Shown piece after piece: positions 13,261 to 25,643 of a DNA stretch of 64,000 nt. The position numbers and the translations under genes are program-made. The notes under the pieces were generated by a model. The model had not been told where the DNA came from, made no database searches, and was given only the letters and a program-made list of their open reading frames with translations. Numbering within the stretch: position 1 is the stretch's first letter; every line of letters starts with the position of its first letter. The stretch spans positions 402,428 to 466,427 of the forward strand of contig JAKZHN010000011.1 of NCBI GenBank assembly GCA_037179335.1, given 5' to 3'. The stretch comes from Cyclaneusma minus. Its lineage: Eukaryota > Ascomycota > Leotiomycetes > Marthamycetales > Marthamycetaceae.

Positions 13261-15653
13261 AAACGTTTTAAAAATATTATATAAGCTAAAAGCTGCAAAT
13301 TTGCAAATTTGCAAGCCGATATTAAAAACTGCAAGTTTTTATAATAAAAACCAAATATTTAAGCTATATTATTTTTTTAAACGGAATTTAAATTAATTTA
13401 AAAACAAATGGTTATAAAAAACTGGTAATAATCAAAAACAAAGTCTAATTATTCCCGGAATTTTATAATTTTTATTGGGTTTTTATTAAAAATTATAATT
13501 GATTAGTATATTCCTTAAATTATTTAATTTAGAAAAGTTATATTTAAAAATAAATAAAGAAATATTAAAAAGCATTTAATAATATTAAAAAAGCCTTATT
13601 ATTAATATTGGTTTTTATTAGCTATATTTTTAACTATAAATACAAATTAAAACTTAGTGCATTAAATGGGGTTATTAAAAAGTATTTTTTTTTAAAAATA
13701 TCCCGATAAATTTTAGCATTTAATTTCTTATTTTTTTAAAACTATAAATAAGCATTAAATAAATTACGGAATTTATAATAAAAGACTGCTAGCTATTATT
13801 TTATTTTTTATATATTAAAAAGTTTATTTGCTAAAAGCCTTTTAGAAGAATTAAATAATTAGCGAATATAAGGGTTTAAAATAATTTATAATATTAAACG
13901 CCTTTAATGCTTAATAAATACAATAATAAGGAACTTTTAGCAAATACTATTTTTATATTAAATATAAATTAAATTACCGTTATAAAGTTTTCAAACCATA
14001 TATATATAATATTGCCAAAACAATGCTTAAATCCCAAAATTATTAAATATTTATAGCTAAATGCAACTGCTTCTTTAAATTTACCATTAATTATATTATT
14101 GCAAATTAAACTAATTAATAAATTGCTTTAAGCCAATAAATAAGCAAATAAAAAAAAGAAAAATACCGCCAAGCAGCCAAAAGTATAATAGAATTTCCGG
14201 AATTAATAAATCCTGCAATTCTTAATATATAAAACAATATGGTATTATATAAAAAACGATTTATAATTTTCCTAATAGATATTTTATAGATTAAATTAAT
14301 AATATTTAAAAATATTTAAATAATTTATTTTAGCTATATAAAAGTTTGCAAGCTAATTTAAAAGTGCTATTAGTAAAAAAGAAACTTAAAACATATTGAT
14401 TGCTATATTTAAAATTATAAAGCTTGCGCAATAGCTAAAATATCCCAAAATAAAATACCGGGCGTATTAAATCCGTTATTAGGTTCGAATTAATTTTGGT
14501 AATATATAATAATTAATTTTTATTATATATTTAAAAGCAAAAAAGGCGATAATATAATTATAATTATAATTTATTAATTTAATAAAACAATATTTATAAT
14601 ATTTTATTTTGAAACAATAAATATAAAAAAACGGTAGAAACTTTTTATATTATAATATACCGTATTTACGAAGCTTTGAAAATTATTATATTAAGATAAA
14701 AACTGCAATTTATTCTTAATTTAAAAAAAAGATTATAAAAATATTTAATATAGCGGTCTATTTTTTATTTGCTTATTAGCCGCAAATTAATGGCTAAATT
14801 AAAATTAAAAACGCTATTTTAAATTTTAAATTTATTTTTTTATTAATTAATTTTAAATCAACTGGCCAAAATAGCTGCCTTTTATAAGTATAGCAATTGC
14901 AGCGCTATTATAAAAATCGATTAATATAAGCCCGATTAAAATAAAATTAAAATATAAATTATATATAAGCTTCAATTAGGAAATTTTTAAATTTAATTTT
15001 TTATATAAGCATTAAATTGGGATAATACAATTAAATAATAAATCCATATTTAATATTATTAAAAAATTGCTTAAAACGCTATAAAACTCGCTTAATAATT
15101 ATAAGTAATTTCAATAAATAAATATTATTAAATTATTAATTTCGATACTGGAAATTATATTTATATTATAACCAAATACTGAAAAGCTTTATAATTTAAT
15201 TAAAAGCTAGCAAATAAAATAGCAAAATTTTGGAAAATTGCTATAAAAAAAAGCAAAGCGTTTTGTTTTAATTTATTTGAAAGTATTTAAATATATGTAA
15301 TTCTTTATTTTAATAAGCTATAATTAGCTGTATTAAATCTGCTTTTTAAATAAATTATAAAGTTTAAATTATTATTAAATAAATTAAAAACTATAATATA
15401 ATTCCAACGTTAAATAATATCTATATAAAATCTTCAAATACGCGTTTCTAAAATTTAGGAAATTTTATAACGTTAAATTTTTTAAATCCAAGGCTTTTAA
15501 AAGCATTATGTAAATAAAAAGCATATAATAAGGCATTAAAAATGAAAAGTAAAGCGGTAAATCCATTAAAAGCGGACATTATTTAAATAGCTTTAATTTA
15601 AATAAATTGAAAAAAAAAGGCCTGCGAATAAGCCCTTTAGCCGGAGAAACTAT

Positions 15654-15842
15654 TATAATGGCCTTGGGCTGCAGAGTTTTTATTTTGCAAATATATAACC
15701 GGACCGATTATAGCTTTAATTTTATTTATATATAAAGCTTTCCAAAGCTTTTCAATTTTTGTTTCCTTTTTTATAGCAATAAACACCTATTAATAGCGCT
15801 TTTTACTCGGCCTAATTTAAAGCGGAAATCCAGGTCGTGATA
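15654..15842 (+). repeat. Right (3') LTR of element C
   Basis: Starts TATAATGGCCTTGGGC and ends TCGTGATA, matching the left LTR over all 189 bp. Most differences are C/T or G/A. A run aaaaaaaagg lies 26-35 bp upstream where a polypurine tract would be expected. Confidence 0.9.
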
Positions 15843-16699
15843 TTATTAATATTAGCACCTTTTTTTTCAATTTATTAAATTCAAAAGCCTTGCTAATTAT
15901 AATCCGCAATTTTTTAATATAGTTTTTTTCTTTAATGCAATTACTAATACGCTAAAAAATTTCCATTTATTTAGCGTATTTATTATTCGCAAAGATCTTT
16001 TTAAAATATTTAATACGGCTGGCCAAAATATTAAAAACTTTATTACGCAATTTAATAACCTTTATTGGATTAAACCAATTAAACAATTATGCTTTAAATT
16101 TGAACTTAAAATAAAATAAAATAAAATTTCAATTCTTTTTTATTTTCAGATTTTTTAAAGCTTTTTTAGCTTTTTTGCGTTTATCCAAAATAATATAAAT
16201 CTTTATTAAAATATTATATAAAGTTTTTATATTTTCCCAAGGCTATTTAAAAAAATCATTTAGATATAAAATAACCTTTTTAAAATTTATATAATATTAA
16301 TATTGCGCAAAAACAAGATTTAAATAAATATAATTTTTTATTATGAAATTGGCGAGAATCTTTTTTTAAAAAAAACGGTATTGGAATTAATACCATCCCG
16401 TTCTTTATTAGCAAGGTATTTAAAAAGAATTTCAAAATATAACAAATTTTAAATTTTAAATTATTTAACTATTGTATTTACAATAATTTCAATAAATATG
16501 AAAAATATAATATAAAATTCTTAATTTAAAAATTGCAGAATTTATTAAATTATAAAAGTCGAAATAAAAATGCCCAAAATCTGGAATTAAATTTGGAATA
16601 AATCTGGGATTTGCGCAATTTTGGGCCGCCGTTATTTTGCAAAATAAAAGGCTATAATTATTTTAAGAAAATTTAAATTAAATTAGCTAATAAAAAAAT

Positions 16700-16892
16700 T
16701 ATTATAATAATTTAAAGGCAAATCAAAAGTTAAAATAAAATAATATTATAAATTAAAAAAGAAAATCTCTAGCCTTGCAAAATTTTAAAAGCCCTGCAAG
16801 CTAGCGCAAAGCGCTAAAATCACATGCCTGGTATAGGAGAGGGCTTGGGGCGCGGGCGCGTGCCTAAGGCACCTAAGGTTAATATTATAACA
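16700..16892 (-). repeat. Right (5') LTR of element B
   Basis: This 193-bp repeat starts TATTATAATAA, a mutated form of the partner's start, and ends TATAACA (ancestral TGTGACA). It shares with the left LTR the run GCTAGCGCAAAGCGCTAAAA and the following cacatgcct. The perfect gctat duplication abuts its right end. Confidence 0.87.
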
Positions 16893-19800
16893 GCTATTAT
16901 ATTTAGTTTAATATTGATTTTGGCTTGGTATATATTATTAAAACTTTTATAAATTAATGAAAGTGGATAATGGTTTTTAATAATAATGCTATTTAAATTT
17001 TAATATTTTTATTATATTTTTATTTTATTATCGGATTTGATAGCTAATATAAATAATGCGGTATATTTAGTTTTTAATTTATAAATAAAGTTTTTAGCTA
17101 AATGTTTACTTAGCTATTTATAAATATAGGCTATTGTTTTTAAGAAAAGGAAACAATTTTTTTAATATAGCGGTTTTTCACTAGGTATTAGCTTGATTTT
17201 ATAATTTTATAAATATTTTAATAGCAATTTATTTGCTTTTTATAGCAAAAAGCCATTTTATAAATTATACAGCCAAATTGGTAATATAATTTTAATTTTG
17301 GCTGCTATTAATTTTGGCTTGTGTTTTATAAATTTAATTTAATTATTTTTTAATATTTTATTAAAAATACATAATTATTTATTATAATAAAAAGTAATCT
17401 AAAATTTATCTATAAATATTATTTGGAGCTTGATAATATTTATACGGCCTATTAAGACTTTTTTAAATTGGTTATTTAATAGCGGTAAAAATATAAGGAA
17501 GGCTTTGCAAAATTTCCTAGTTTTTTAATTTTTAAAACTATAATTAAGCTTATTCTAAATAATATGCAGTATTTAAATATTTAATTGCTAAATAAATATA
17601 AGAAAATTTAAAGCTAAGCTTAGCCTAATATTATTTATATTCGAAAGGACGGTTTAGAGTTTTATTATTGCAATAAAAAGGAGAATAAAAGCATTAAATT
17701 ATGGTAATGGTTTTTTATTTATTTTATATATAATACTGCGAGATTTAAAAATATTTTTTATAGCTAATTAATAATTTAATTTATTTTTGGGGATTATTTA
17801 AAAAAATAATTAAATAATGAATTGCCTTTATAATATAATAATTTATGCTTGAAATAAATATTATATTAATATGCAAATTTAGTGTATTTTTAAAAAGAAA
17901 TGCTTAAATAGCGGCTGCAACATTAATGTATTTTTTATATTTGAAATAAATGGGAATTTATAATCAAAAGGTGTGATAAGAGTTGGCGCTTTTTTAATAA
18001 TACAAATAAATTGGAATTTAAAATTGGAAGGCATATTAAAAGTTAATATTTTTTTAATAGCAAAAATAATTTAAAATTTAAAATTGAATAGCGGGTAAAA
18101 AAGAAAAATTAATATTAGCCTAGGCTAGCTATTATAAAAATAGTATTTTCCGGTATAATCTTTAATATATTATTAAAGAATGCTATTACACTAGCTAATA
18201 TTTGGATTATAATTATATAGCTATAGCCAATTAATAATAATTAAAATATTTAGTAACAGTTTGGTAAGATAAAATATTTATATTTTAAAGTAATTATTTA
18301 TAAATATTGATATAATTATTATATAGGTTATTCTTAGCTAAGGTTTTCGTTTATATAATATAAAAATTAGGGATAGCGAAGTTTTTAAATAGGAAATTAA
18401 TATTGCAAAATAAAGTCTGCATTAATAAAACTAATATTGGTACAGCTATTATTAATTAAATTATTTATAAAACAAATTAATTACGCAGGGAATAATAAAA
18501 AAATAAGCAATAATTTGTTATTAAAAAAGCAAATTTTTAATTTAAAGCTTCTATATATATTTTGCTATTAGAATAATTATTTAAAATTGCCGATTTTCAA
18601 TAAGGCTATTTTAAAAAAAACTTAAATATTTTTTAATTTAATTGCCTCCAATTGCAATTTGGGCTAAAAGCTAATTATTTTCTTGCTGTTAAAATTTATA
18701 AATATTTTTGGTATATAGGCTAAATATTAAAATTATTATTTTTATGGAGAAATATAATATTTAATAGGCATTTAATAGCTATTTTAAGGCGGCATAAATA
18801 TATTATAATAATTTTAAATATTTATTAAATAGCTGTTTATATTATTATTAATTGCAAATATTTTATTATTATAAAAATATTAAATTTAGCCGTTATTACC
18901 AAGATTATCGCGATTGCTTTTGAAATTACTGCGAGGAAGTTTATTTTTATTATTATCCCTGGTAAATTATTGCTAAAATTATTAAAGGATAAAGCTGCAC
19001 AAAAATATTAGAAATTTAAATTTAATAGAATAAATTTAAGCAATATAATTATATTTTTTGTAATAATAATATAAGCTGTTTTTATAATAATAATAATTAA
19101 TTTAATCTTTTAATATATTGCAAAGTATATTGAAAATAAGATTGGGCAGAATATTAAAATTTATAAGGTTTTTGCTGTTTTTATAATTAATTAAAAATTG
19201 CTGCTGCTAAAATGGCTGGCGTGATTGGCTATTATTATTATTATTACTGCTGGATTTTAAGGTATTATATTTTAGGGCGTGGTTTTTAATTTTTTAATTT
19301 TTTTAAATATATTTTTAATTATGCACTTATTTAAAAACAATGGCGTATAATTTATGCCAATTATTAAGATTCGCTTTATCCGGGATTTTAAATTGCTGGC
19401 AAGCTTTATTTGCTAGGGTATTGGTTATTTTTTTTAAAAAAAAGAGTGATTTTCTGCTTTTTAATTAAATTAGTTTAATAAATTTTGTTTTGGAATTTAG
19501 TAAGGAAAAAGGTATATAGCTAATTGTTTTTTTTTTGTTTTTTTTTGCTTTTGCTTAGCTTTTTTTATAAGGTTTAAAATAATATAATTGATGTAAAAGG
19601 CTTTTAATATTTTATTTGTATTAGCCTATTTCTATTTTTTCAAATTCTTAGGATTTTGAATAATATTTAAAAACATTGCTTAATATTAGGCCAAGTATTT
19701 GTTTTTAATTAAATCTGCGAAATATTAAATATATTTAAATAGGGTATTGAAAACGTTGCTATTAATTTTTAAAATATATACAACGCTTTTTTTTAATTAA

Positions 19801-20715
19801 AGTAAACCTTTTGATATTTAGCCGCTTTAATATTATTGCCGGTAAATATTAATAGGTTAGTTGCAATTTATTTGCTGGATTTGCAGCGTTTTTAAATAAT
19901 AAAGTGCTAAATAACAGCCTTTTAGCTATTTAAATTATATTATAGGCCTGTAGTATAATTGAATTGCTAAGCAATTATGATATTAATTATATATAAAACG
20001 GCTGCAATTTTAAAAATAATTTAATTTTGCTAAATAAAGCTTTATTAAAGCTTATTAATTAATTTAAAGTAATTATATTAAATAAAATAATAATGGATAG
20101 CTTTCGCTATTATAGGGAAATTGTTTTATAGGAAATTAGCTATATTTTTAATCCAAATAGCTAATTCACCTGCAAAAAAGCCGTCGCGCTTATTGTTTAG
20201 AAATTTTTAAATTGAATTTAAATTATTTTAATTAAAAGAATCTTAGGTTATAATAAAGCTATTGCTGCTTATATCAATTAAAATTGCAAAATTGATTATA
20301 TTAATATTATTATTTATAGATTTGCCGGTTTGGAATTTTAAATTTGCTAAATATAAGGTTTTAAATTTGCTGGGTTTAAAGTCTTAAATTAAAATTTTGG
20401 TAATTTTTTAAAATGCCATTTCTTTAATAAAAATTTTAACTAGATCGCTAAAAGCGGTTTTTAGGTAAAAAATTTGGAAAAAGAAAAGAAAAGCTTTAAA
20501 AATAATAAAATAAAAATTAAATGCAATGCAATTAATTGTAAATATAATAAATTATTATAGTATAAAATAGGGATTAGGTAATAATAACGTTATTATATAA
20601 GGAATTAAAGGTATTTTTAAAGCTTTTTATTTATAATATTTATAGGCTTAGCGCCTAAGGCATGCAAAACTTAAAGGGCATATACCTACAAGCCTATAGG
20701 GTTTATACCGTGACA
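16893..20715 (-). mobile_element. Element A, 5' portion: LTR, gag region and RT N-terminus
   Basis: On the minus strand near 16,900-17,270 the translation contains KIKLIPSEKPLY, LSKHLAKNFI and SIIIKNHYPLSLIYKSFNNI. These are the classic lead-in to a Ty3/Gypsy RT (HxIxL-PG-KPP, LxKGFIRxS, NAITIKNRYPLPLI). It ends at AKINIKLN, equivalent to the AKxxTKLD motif, exactly where element B is inserted. Going right, the rest (about 17,300-20,550) should be protease and gag but is too degraded for me to name domains. Plus-strand G clearly exceeds C here, as it does in 1-2,235, supporting one original element. Confidence 0.8.
20553..20715 (-). repeat. Putative 5' LTR of element A (right boundary)
   Basis: The right end reads CCGTGACA at 20,708-20,715, a typical LTR terminus. 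The left end reads TATTATAG at 20,553, which is what TGTCACGG becomes after C-to-T and G-to-A changes, so the ends would be inverted complements. The length of 163 bp fits fungal Gypsy LTRs. A less mutated tract with GCGCCTAAGGCATGC lies at about 20,650-20,665. The partner LTR is outside the window, so the call rests on the ends only. Confidence 0.55.
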
Positions 20716-21129
20716 AATGCTATATAAGCTAAATTTAAAAAATCTAGATTCTATGAAGCTGGTTTTAATATTAAATCTAAAAAGAAATAATTATAAATTA
20801 TTTTCTTTTATTTAATTAATTAATTTTAAATTTAAATAAAAATAGCTTTATGTATTTTTGCTTAAAAAAGCAAGAAGAGAATATTAAATTTATAAATTTT
20901 AATGCTATTATTATAAAATACAATTATATAAAATATAAAGCTTATAAAGCTTATAATGCTTATATAGCTATAATTATTTAGCCAAAATCCAATTATAAAT
21001 TATTTATAGCAATTTAAAAATAAAAAGAAATCTATTAAAAGAAGAAAAAAAGATTTAAATAATGCTTGGAAAATTTAAAATATAGCCTATTATATATTGA
21101 ATTAAATTTTTCGCTTTTGCAATTAAAAA
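20716..21129. other. AT-rich spacer between elements A and E
   Basis: This 414-bp stretch separates the right end of element A from the left LTR of element E. It is AT-rich like its neighbours. I see no gene or repeat in it. Confidence 0.5.
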
Positions 21130-21355
21130 TATTATAATAATCAAAAATAAATTGGCAAATAAAGGTGCATTATATATATTCCTTAGCTATAAAAAGTAGC
21201 CGCTGACTTTTTTAAATAAAAATAGTAGCGCTTAAATATTATATGCTGTAAGCCTTAATTAATTTCTTTAATAAACAATGCTTACATTTTGCATAATTTT
21301 AATATATATGCTTTATAAAATACCCGCAACATATTTTTCTTGGCCCTATATAATA
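21130..21355 (-). repeat. Left (3') LTR of element E
   Basis: Shares with 28,388-28,612 the run aaaaataaatt(g/a)gcaaataaa, a tagcagcg/tagtagcg segment and aaa(c/t)aatgctta. This copy is strongly mutated: where the right LTR keeps CCCGCAGGGCGCC, this one reads CCCGCAACATATT. Confidence 0.85.
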
Positions 21356-24300
21356 ATTATTTCCCCTTTTATAGTTTTGGGCCCCAAAATTCCCAAATAC
21401 AAATTTTCGCTTTCCAGCAATTTAATATTTGGATTTTAATTATTAATTTTGGCTTTTTATTTTAATTGTATAAATTAATAGGCTTTTATTAGTTTATTAT
21501 AATTAGTAATTATTTCCAAATTTATTATTGCTTAATCTTTAAATCAATTTCGCTTTTATTTAATTGTTTTTATTATTTTAATTTTTAATTTGTTTATATT
21601 AAAATTTATTAGAATTTTATTATTTTTATTTGCTTTATATATATTATATTAGCTTTCGCGCATGCCTTTTTTGCAAATACCGGAAGGCTAATATAATAGC
21701 GTATTAATTTTTAATCCCGTTTTTAATTTCAAATTCTTTTTTAACTTTTTTAGCAAATTTTAAAAACATTTTCTTTTCCTAATTTCTTTTCCCTAGGAAT
21801 TATATTAAATTTTATTAAAGGCTTTATTTATATAAAGCAAATTTGCCTCTTTTTATTAGGTTTTTTTTATTATTGCTTTTACATAAATTTTTTAATATAC
21901 GCTTTTTCGCCAACTTTTTTTTTAATATTATAGCCCCTAATAACATTTTTAATCGCAAATTTTTAGGCCTTATTGATAATAATTAAATTTATATAATAGA
22001 AATTTTAATTACAATTATAATAATAGCAATACTAAATTTGCAATTCCATTACAAAGTTTAAATCGCGCTTTTATTAAAAACCTTTTTATATTTTAAATCC
22101 GTATTTGCGCCTAATATGCATAAAAAGAATTTGCAATTTTCTTTTGCAATTTTTTTCATATTTATAATTAAATTGCAAATACTTTTAAATATAATTATTA
22201 TTGCAATAATTATAAATTCTTTTATTGTATAGAAAATTTATATTTTGCCAATTAATTTATTATTTTGCAAATCCCTATTGCTTAAATTTCTTTATTTAAT
22301 GCAATTTACAATACCTTTATATTTTACCGCCATTGCTATATTAAAATCCAAATTCTTTTTAAAAATAAATGCGCTAATTATAATACTAAATTAATTTAAT
22401 TAAAAAATAATATAAAAATTGCGAAAATAAATTTTGCTTCAAAGTTTATATTTTCTTAAAATATAAAACGCGCAATATTTCTAAAAATACTAAAATTGCA
22501 ATAATAGCCTTAATTAAAATTATTTTCGCAATTTCATGGCCTAATATATATCGCAATTAATATTTAATATTATTTAATAAATTTATTTTTCGCTTCTTTT
22601 GCGCATATTTAATTAAAATATAAATAAATTACAATTTTAATCATTTTTTTAATAATATTCTATTTAATATAAAGAAAACCCCCAAACGTTAAGCAATATA
22701 ATATAATAGTATAAAATATAAAAATTATAAATTCAATATATATAAATTGCAATTAATAGCTGGCTTTATTTAAAAATATTATAAATCTTTTAATTTGGCT
22801 AATTAAATCTATTTTTATATAATAAATCTTTTCTTAATTGGATTATTTAATATATAAAATCTATAATCATTATCTACGGATTTTATAGTCTTTAATTAAA
22901 TTAAATTTATTATCTAGTTTTTAATTTTTTAATTTAATCTTTTATAAAATATAATTTAAATATATAAAACAAAATTAGATTTAAATTTTTAAATTTTAAA
23001 TATTTTTACTTTTGCTTTTGGTTATTATTGCATATAATAAAATTGTTCCTTTAATAATTCTTTTCAAAAAACTTCTATTATTATTATAATCCAGTTTTAA
23101 TATTTTTTTAATAAATTTATTTAAATTTATGAGGGTATTTTCAATTTGTTTTAAAAACTAATATTTAATCCGAATTTTTATTTTTATTTTTTATGTATAT
23201 TATAATTTTTTAAATTTTCTATTTTTAATTATTTTAAAATGCTTTAGCAAATTCTAAAAAATTAAAAAAAACCATTATATAATTTCTTTAATTAAAATTT
23301 AAATAGACATTTTAAGCAATAAATTTAAATTTCTATTTTCTTAATAATAATAAAAATCTATATATTTTTTATGAGCTTTTTACCCTTAAAGCGTATATTT
23401 TTAATAGATAAACAAATCTAGTTCCTTTTATTAAAATTTAAAATTTTATATTGTTTTATATATTATTTTATATATTTATTAATAGTATTTTTTTAATTTT
23501 CGCAATGATATATATTTACCGCATTATATTTTTTTTATTTTTTTATATTAAATATTTTAATTTTTATAAATTGCATAAAAAAATTAATGCTAATTTGCAA
23601 ATAATATTTATATATTATAAAAACAAAAATCTAGCATTTTCTATTTTGCATTATTATAAATAAAGTTTGCTATAATTAACTAAATTGCCCAATGCAGTTT
23701 TTTATTATTGCAATAGCATTATATAAAAATGTTTAAAATTTAATTTACTTGCTTTATTTACCTATTTATTTAAAAATAAAATGCAATATTATATTTATAT
23801 ATTATATAAGATTTATAGTAGAAACCCTTATATAATATATTAATAAATATAAAATTATAATTAAATATAATAATTTTAAAAATTTCTATAAAATAAATAA
23901 TTTTATTAAAAAATAGTTTTATTGGAAATTACGTATTAATATTTTTAATTATATATATAAATTATATAGTTTCAATATAATAGTTTATTATTATTAAAAT
24001 AATATTATATATTTTGCTTATATATTATAAATTTTAGCAAATTTATAATAAAATCTTATAATAGATATATTTATAGCTTATTAATTAAAAGCAAAAATTA
24101 TAATTAATTAGAAAATATATATTAGTAAATTTTATTTTATTAGCAAATATAGCAATTATATATATAATTTTATATTTTTGCTTTTATATTTAGCTAATAA
24201 TATTTAATTTATTTTAAAATAGCCTGCTAATTTGCTATTATAATAAATATATAAAAATCTACTATGTATTATATTTGCTATAAAACTATATAATTTGCCT

Positions 24301-25361
24301 TTTTTATATAATATATTATTTTTAAATTACTGTTATTTATTTTTATGCAATATAAATTGGCCTTATATTTCCGCTATATACATTTTTTTATATATTTTAA
24401 AAATAATTATAAAGTTTATTTTAAGTATTTTAATTTTTATAACTTTTATGATTTAAATAAAATACAATTCTTTTGCTTAAAAATTTGTATTTATAATATA
24501 TAAATAAAGCATATAATATTAAGTTTCTAATTTAATAATTTTAATTAAAATGCAATTGCTATATTTGCAGAAGCAGCTATATCTTTTAAAACTTATATAT
24601 TTGGTATATAATTAAATAAATAGCGAAATTTCTATTATAATATTGGCAAAAACCCTTTTAATACTTTTGCTTAAATACTTTTTATAGCCTTTTTATAATT
24701 TGGCCTATAAAATAAAAAAACTATAAAATTTATAATTTTTATAGTAGATTTAATATTAAAATTATGAAATTTTAATTTTATAGCGTATTTTGCTTAATAT
24801 CTATTAAATTCTTTTGAATTTATAAAATATTATAAAATATTATAATTTAAAACTATTTAAATTTTATAATACGCGCTTTTAATATATTGCCTCCAATGTT
24901 AAAAAAACTTATAATTGCAAATAATTTAATATTATATATTTAGTATATTAATTTTGCGCTAATTAATTTGCAAAATTAAAAGACTATTAAATACTAATAA
25001 TATTATATTAAATTATTTAAATTTTTAAAGCATTTTAAAGTTTCTAATATTGCAAATTTAAAAATATTATATACAATTTGCAAATATTTTATAAAATTAC
25101 AATATTGAAATATTAATTTATTTGCAAATATATTTTTAATGCGCTAAAAAGCTTTTAGCGCTTTTAAAGGCCATTTTTTATATATTATTAATAAGCAAAT
25201 TAATTATAAATAATATAATCTTATTATATTTAAAAAAAAACCATTTATAAAAATTAGCTTCTTTTAAAAACAATTGCAATTTTATTTATATAATTAATAT
25301 ATTTTTTTTTTGGAATTTATACTTGCTTTTTTTTATAAAAACAAATATTTTTATAATTCTT

Positions 25362-25643
25362 TAAATATGGCTTTTATATATTTATTATATTTCTTAAAAA
25401 GATTTAAGTAAATTAAAATATTATTAAAATAAATTATTATAATAATATTCAAAAACCTTTTAAATACTGTATTTATCTGAATTTAAAATATAGCTAGTGC
25501 ATTTACTAATTTAAATAGTATTACCAAATATTTAAAATAGCTATATTTTATATAAAATACTAGGTTTTATTTATTTTCCTCCTATATATAAATTCTATAA
25601 TATATATTTTTAAAATCCAAATTAATAAAAATTTTGGCTTTTT
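25362..25643 (-). pseudogene. Element E reverse transcriptase remnant
   Basis: The minus-strand translation reads AKIFINLDFKNIYYRIYI, a stop, then further on YSYFKYLVILFKLVNALAIF and, after a stop, INTVFKRFLNIIIIIYFNNI followed by LIYLNLFKKY. This tracks a Gypsy RT residue by residue (AKIFTKLDLRNAYHRIRI, YGYFEYLVMPFGLTNAPATF, YLDDILIY). The two catalytic Asp of the YLDD box have both become Asn, the expected outcome of G-to-A change. About 94 codons are followable in one frame with at least three stops. Confidence 0.9.

Larger units (their letters stand above)
9874..15842 (+). mobile_element. Element C: Ty3/Gypsy retrotransposon nested in element B
   Basis: Two LTRs of exactly 189 bp (9,874-10,062 and 15,654-15,842) bound a 5,969-bp element, an ordinary Gypsy length. 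The 5-bp flanks are ctatt (9,869-9,873) and ttatt (15,843-15,847), differing by one C-to-T change. The RT remnant is on the plus strand at about 12,825-13,260, so the element runs left to right, opposite to its host element B. It is the youngest layer of the nest by position, yet it too is heavily mutated. Confidence 0.9.
2241..16892 (-). mobile_element. Element B: Ty3/Gypsy retrotransposon nested in element A
   Basis: Two direct repeats in the same orientation bound this element (2,241-2,460 and 16,700-16,892). It is flanked by a perfect 5-bp target-site duplication, gctat at 2,236-2,240 and 16,893-16,897. After removing element C and one copy of its duplication, about 8.68 kb remains. That is long for a Gypsy element and suggests a further insertion, probably the Fot1/pogo-like relic near 4.5 kb. 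The RT lies on the minus strand at about 7,390-7,720 and a possible integrase zinc-finger remnant near 6,085-6,125, in the right order for a minus-strand element. Confidence 0.88.

Noticed and set aside
23451..23663. 70-codon plus-strand frame rich in Phe, Ile and Tyr
   Set aside because: Lies in element E opposite to its coding direction, and the hydrophobic look is what T-rich sequence gives.
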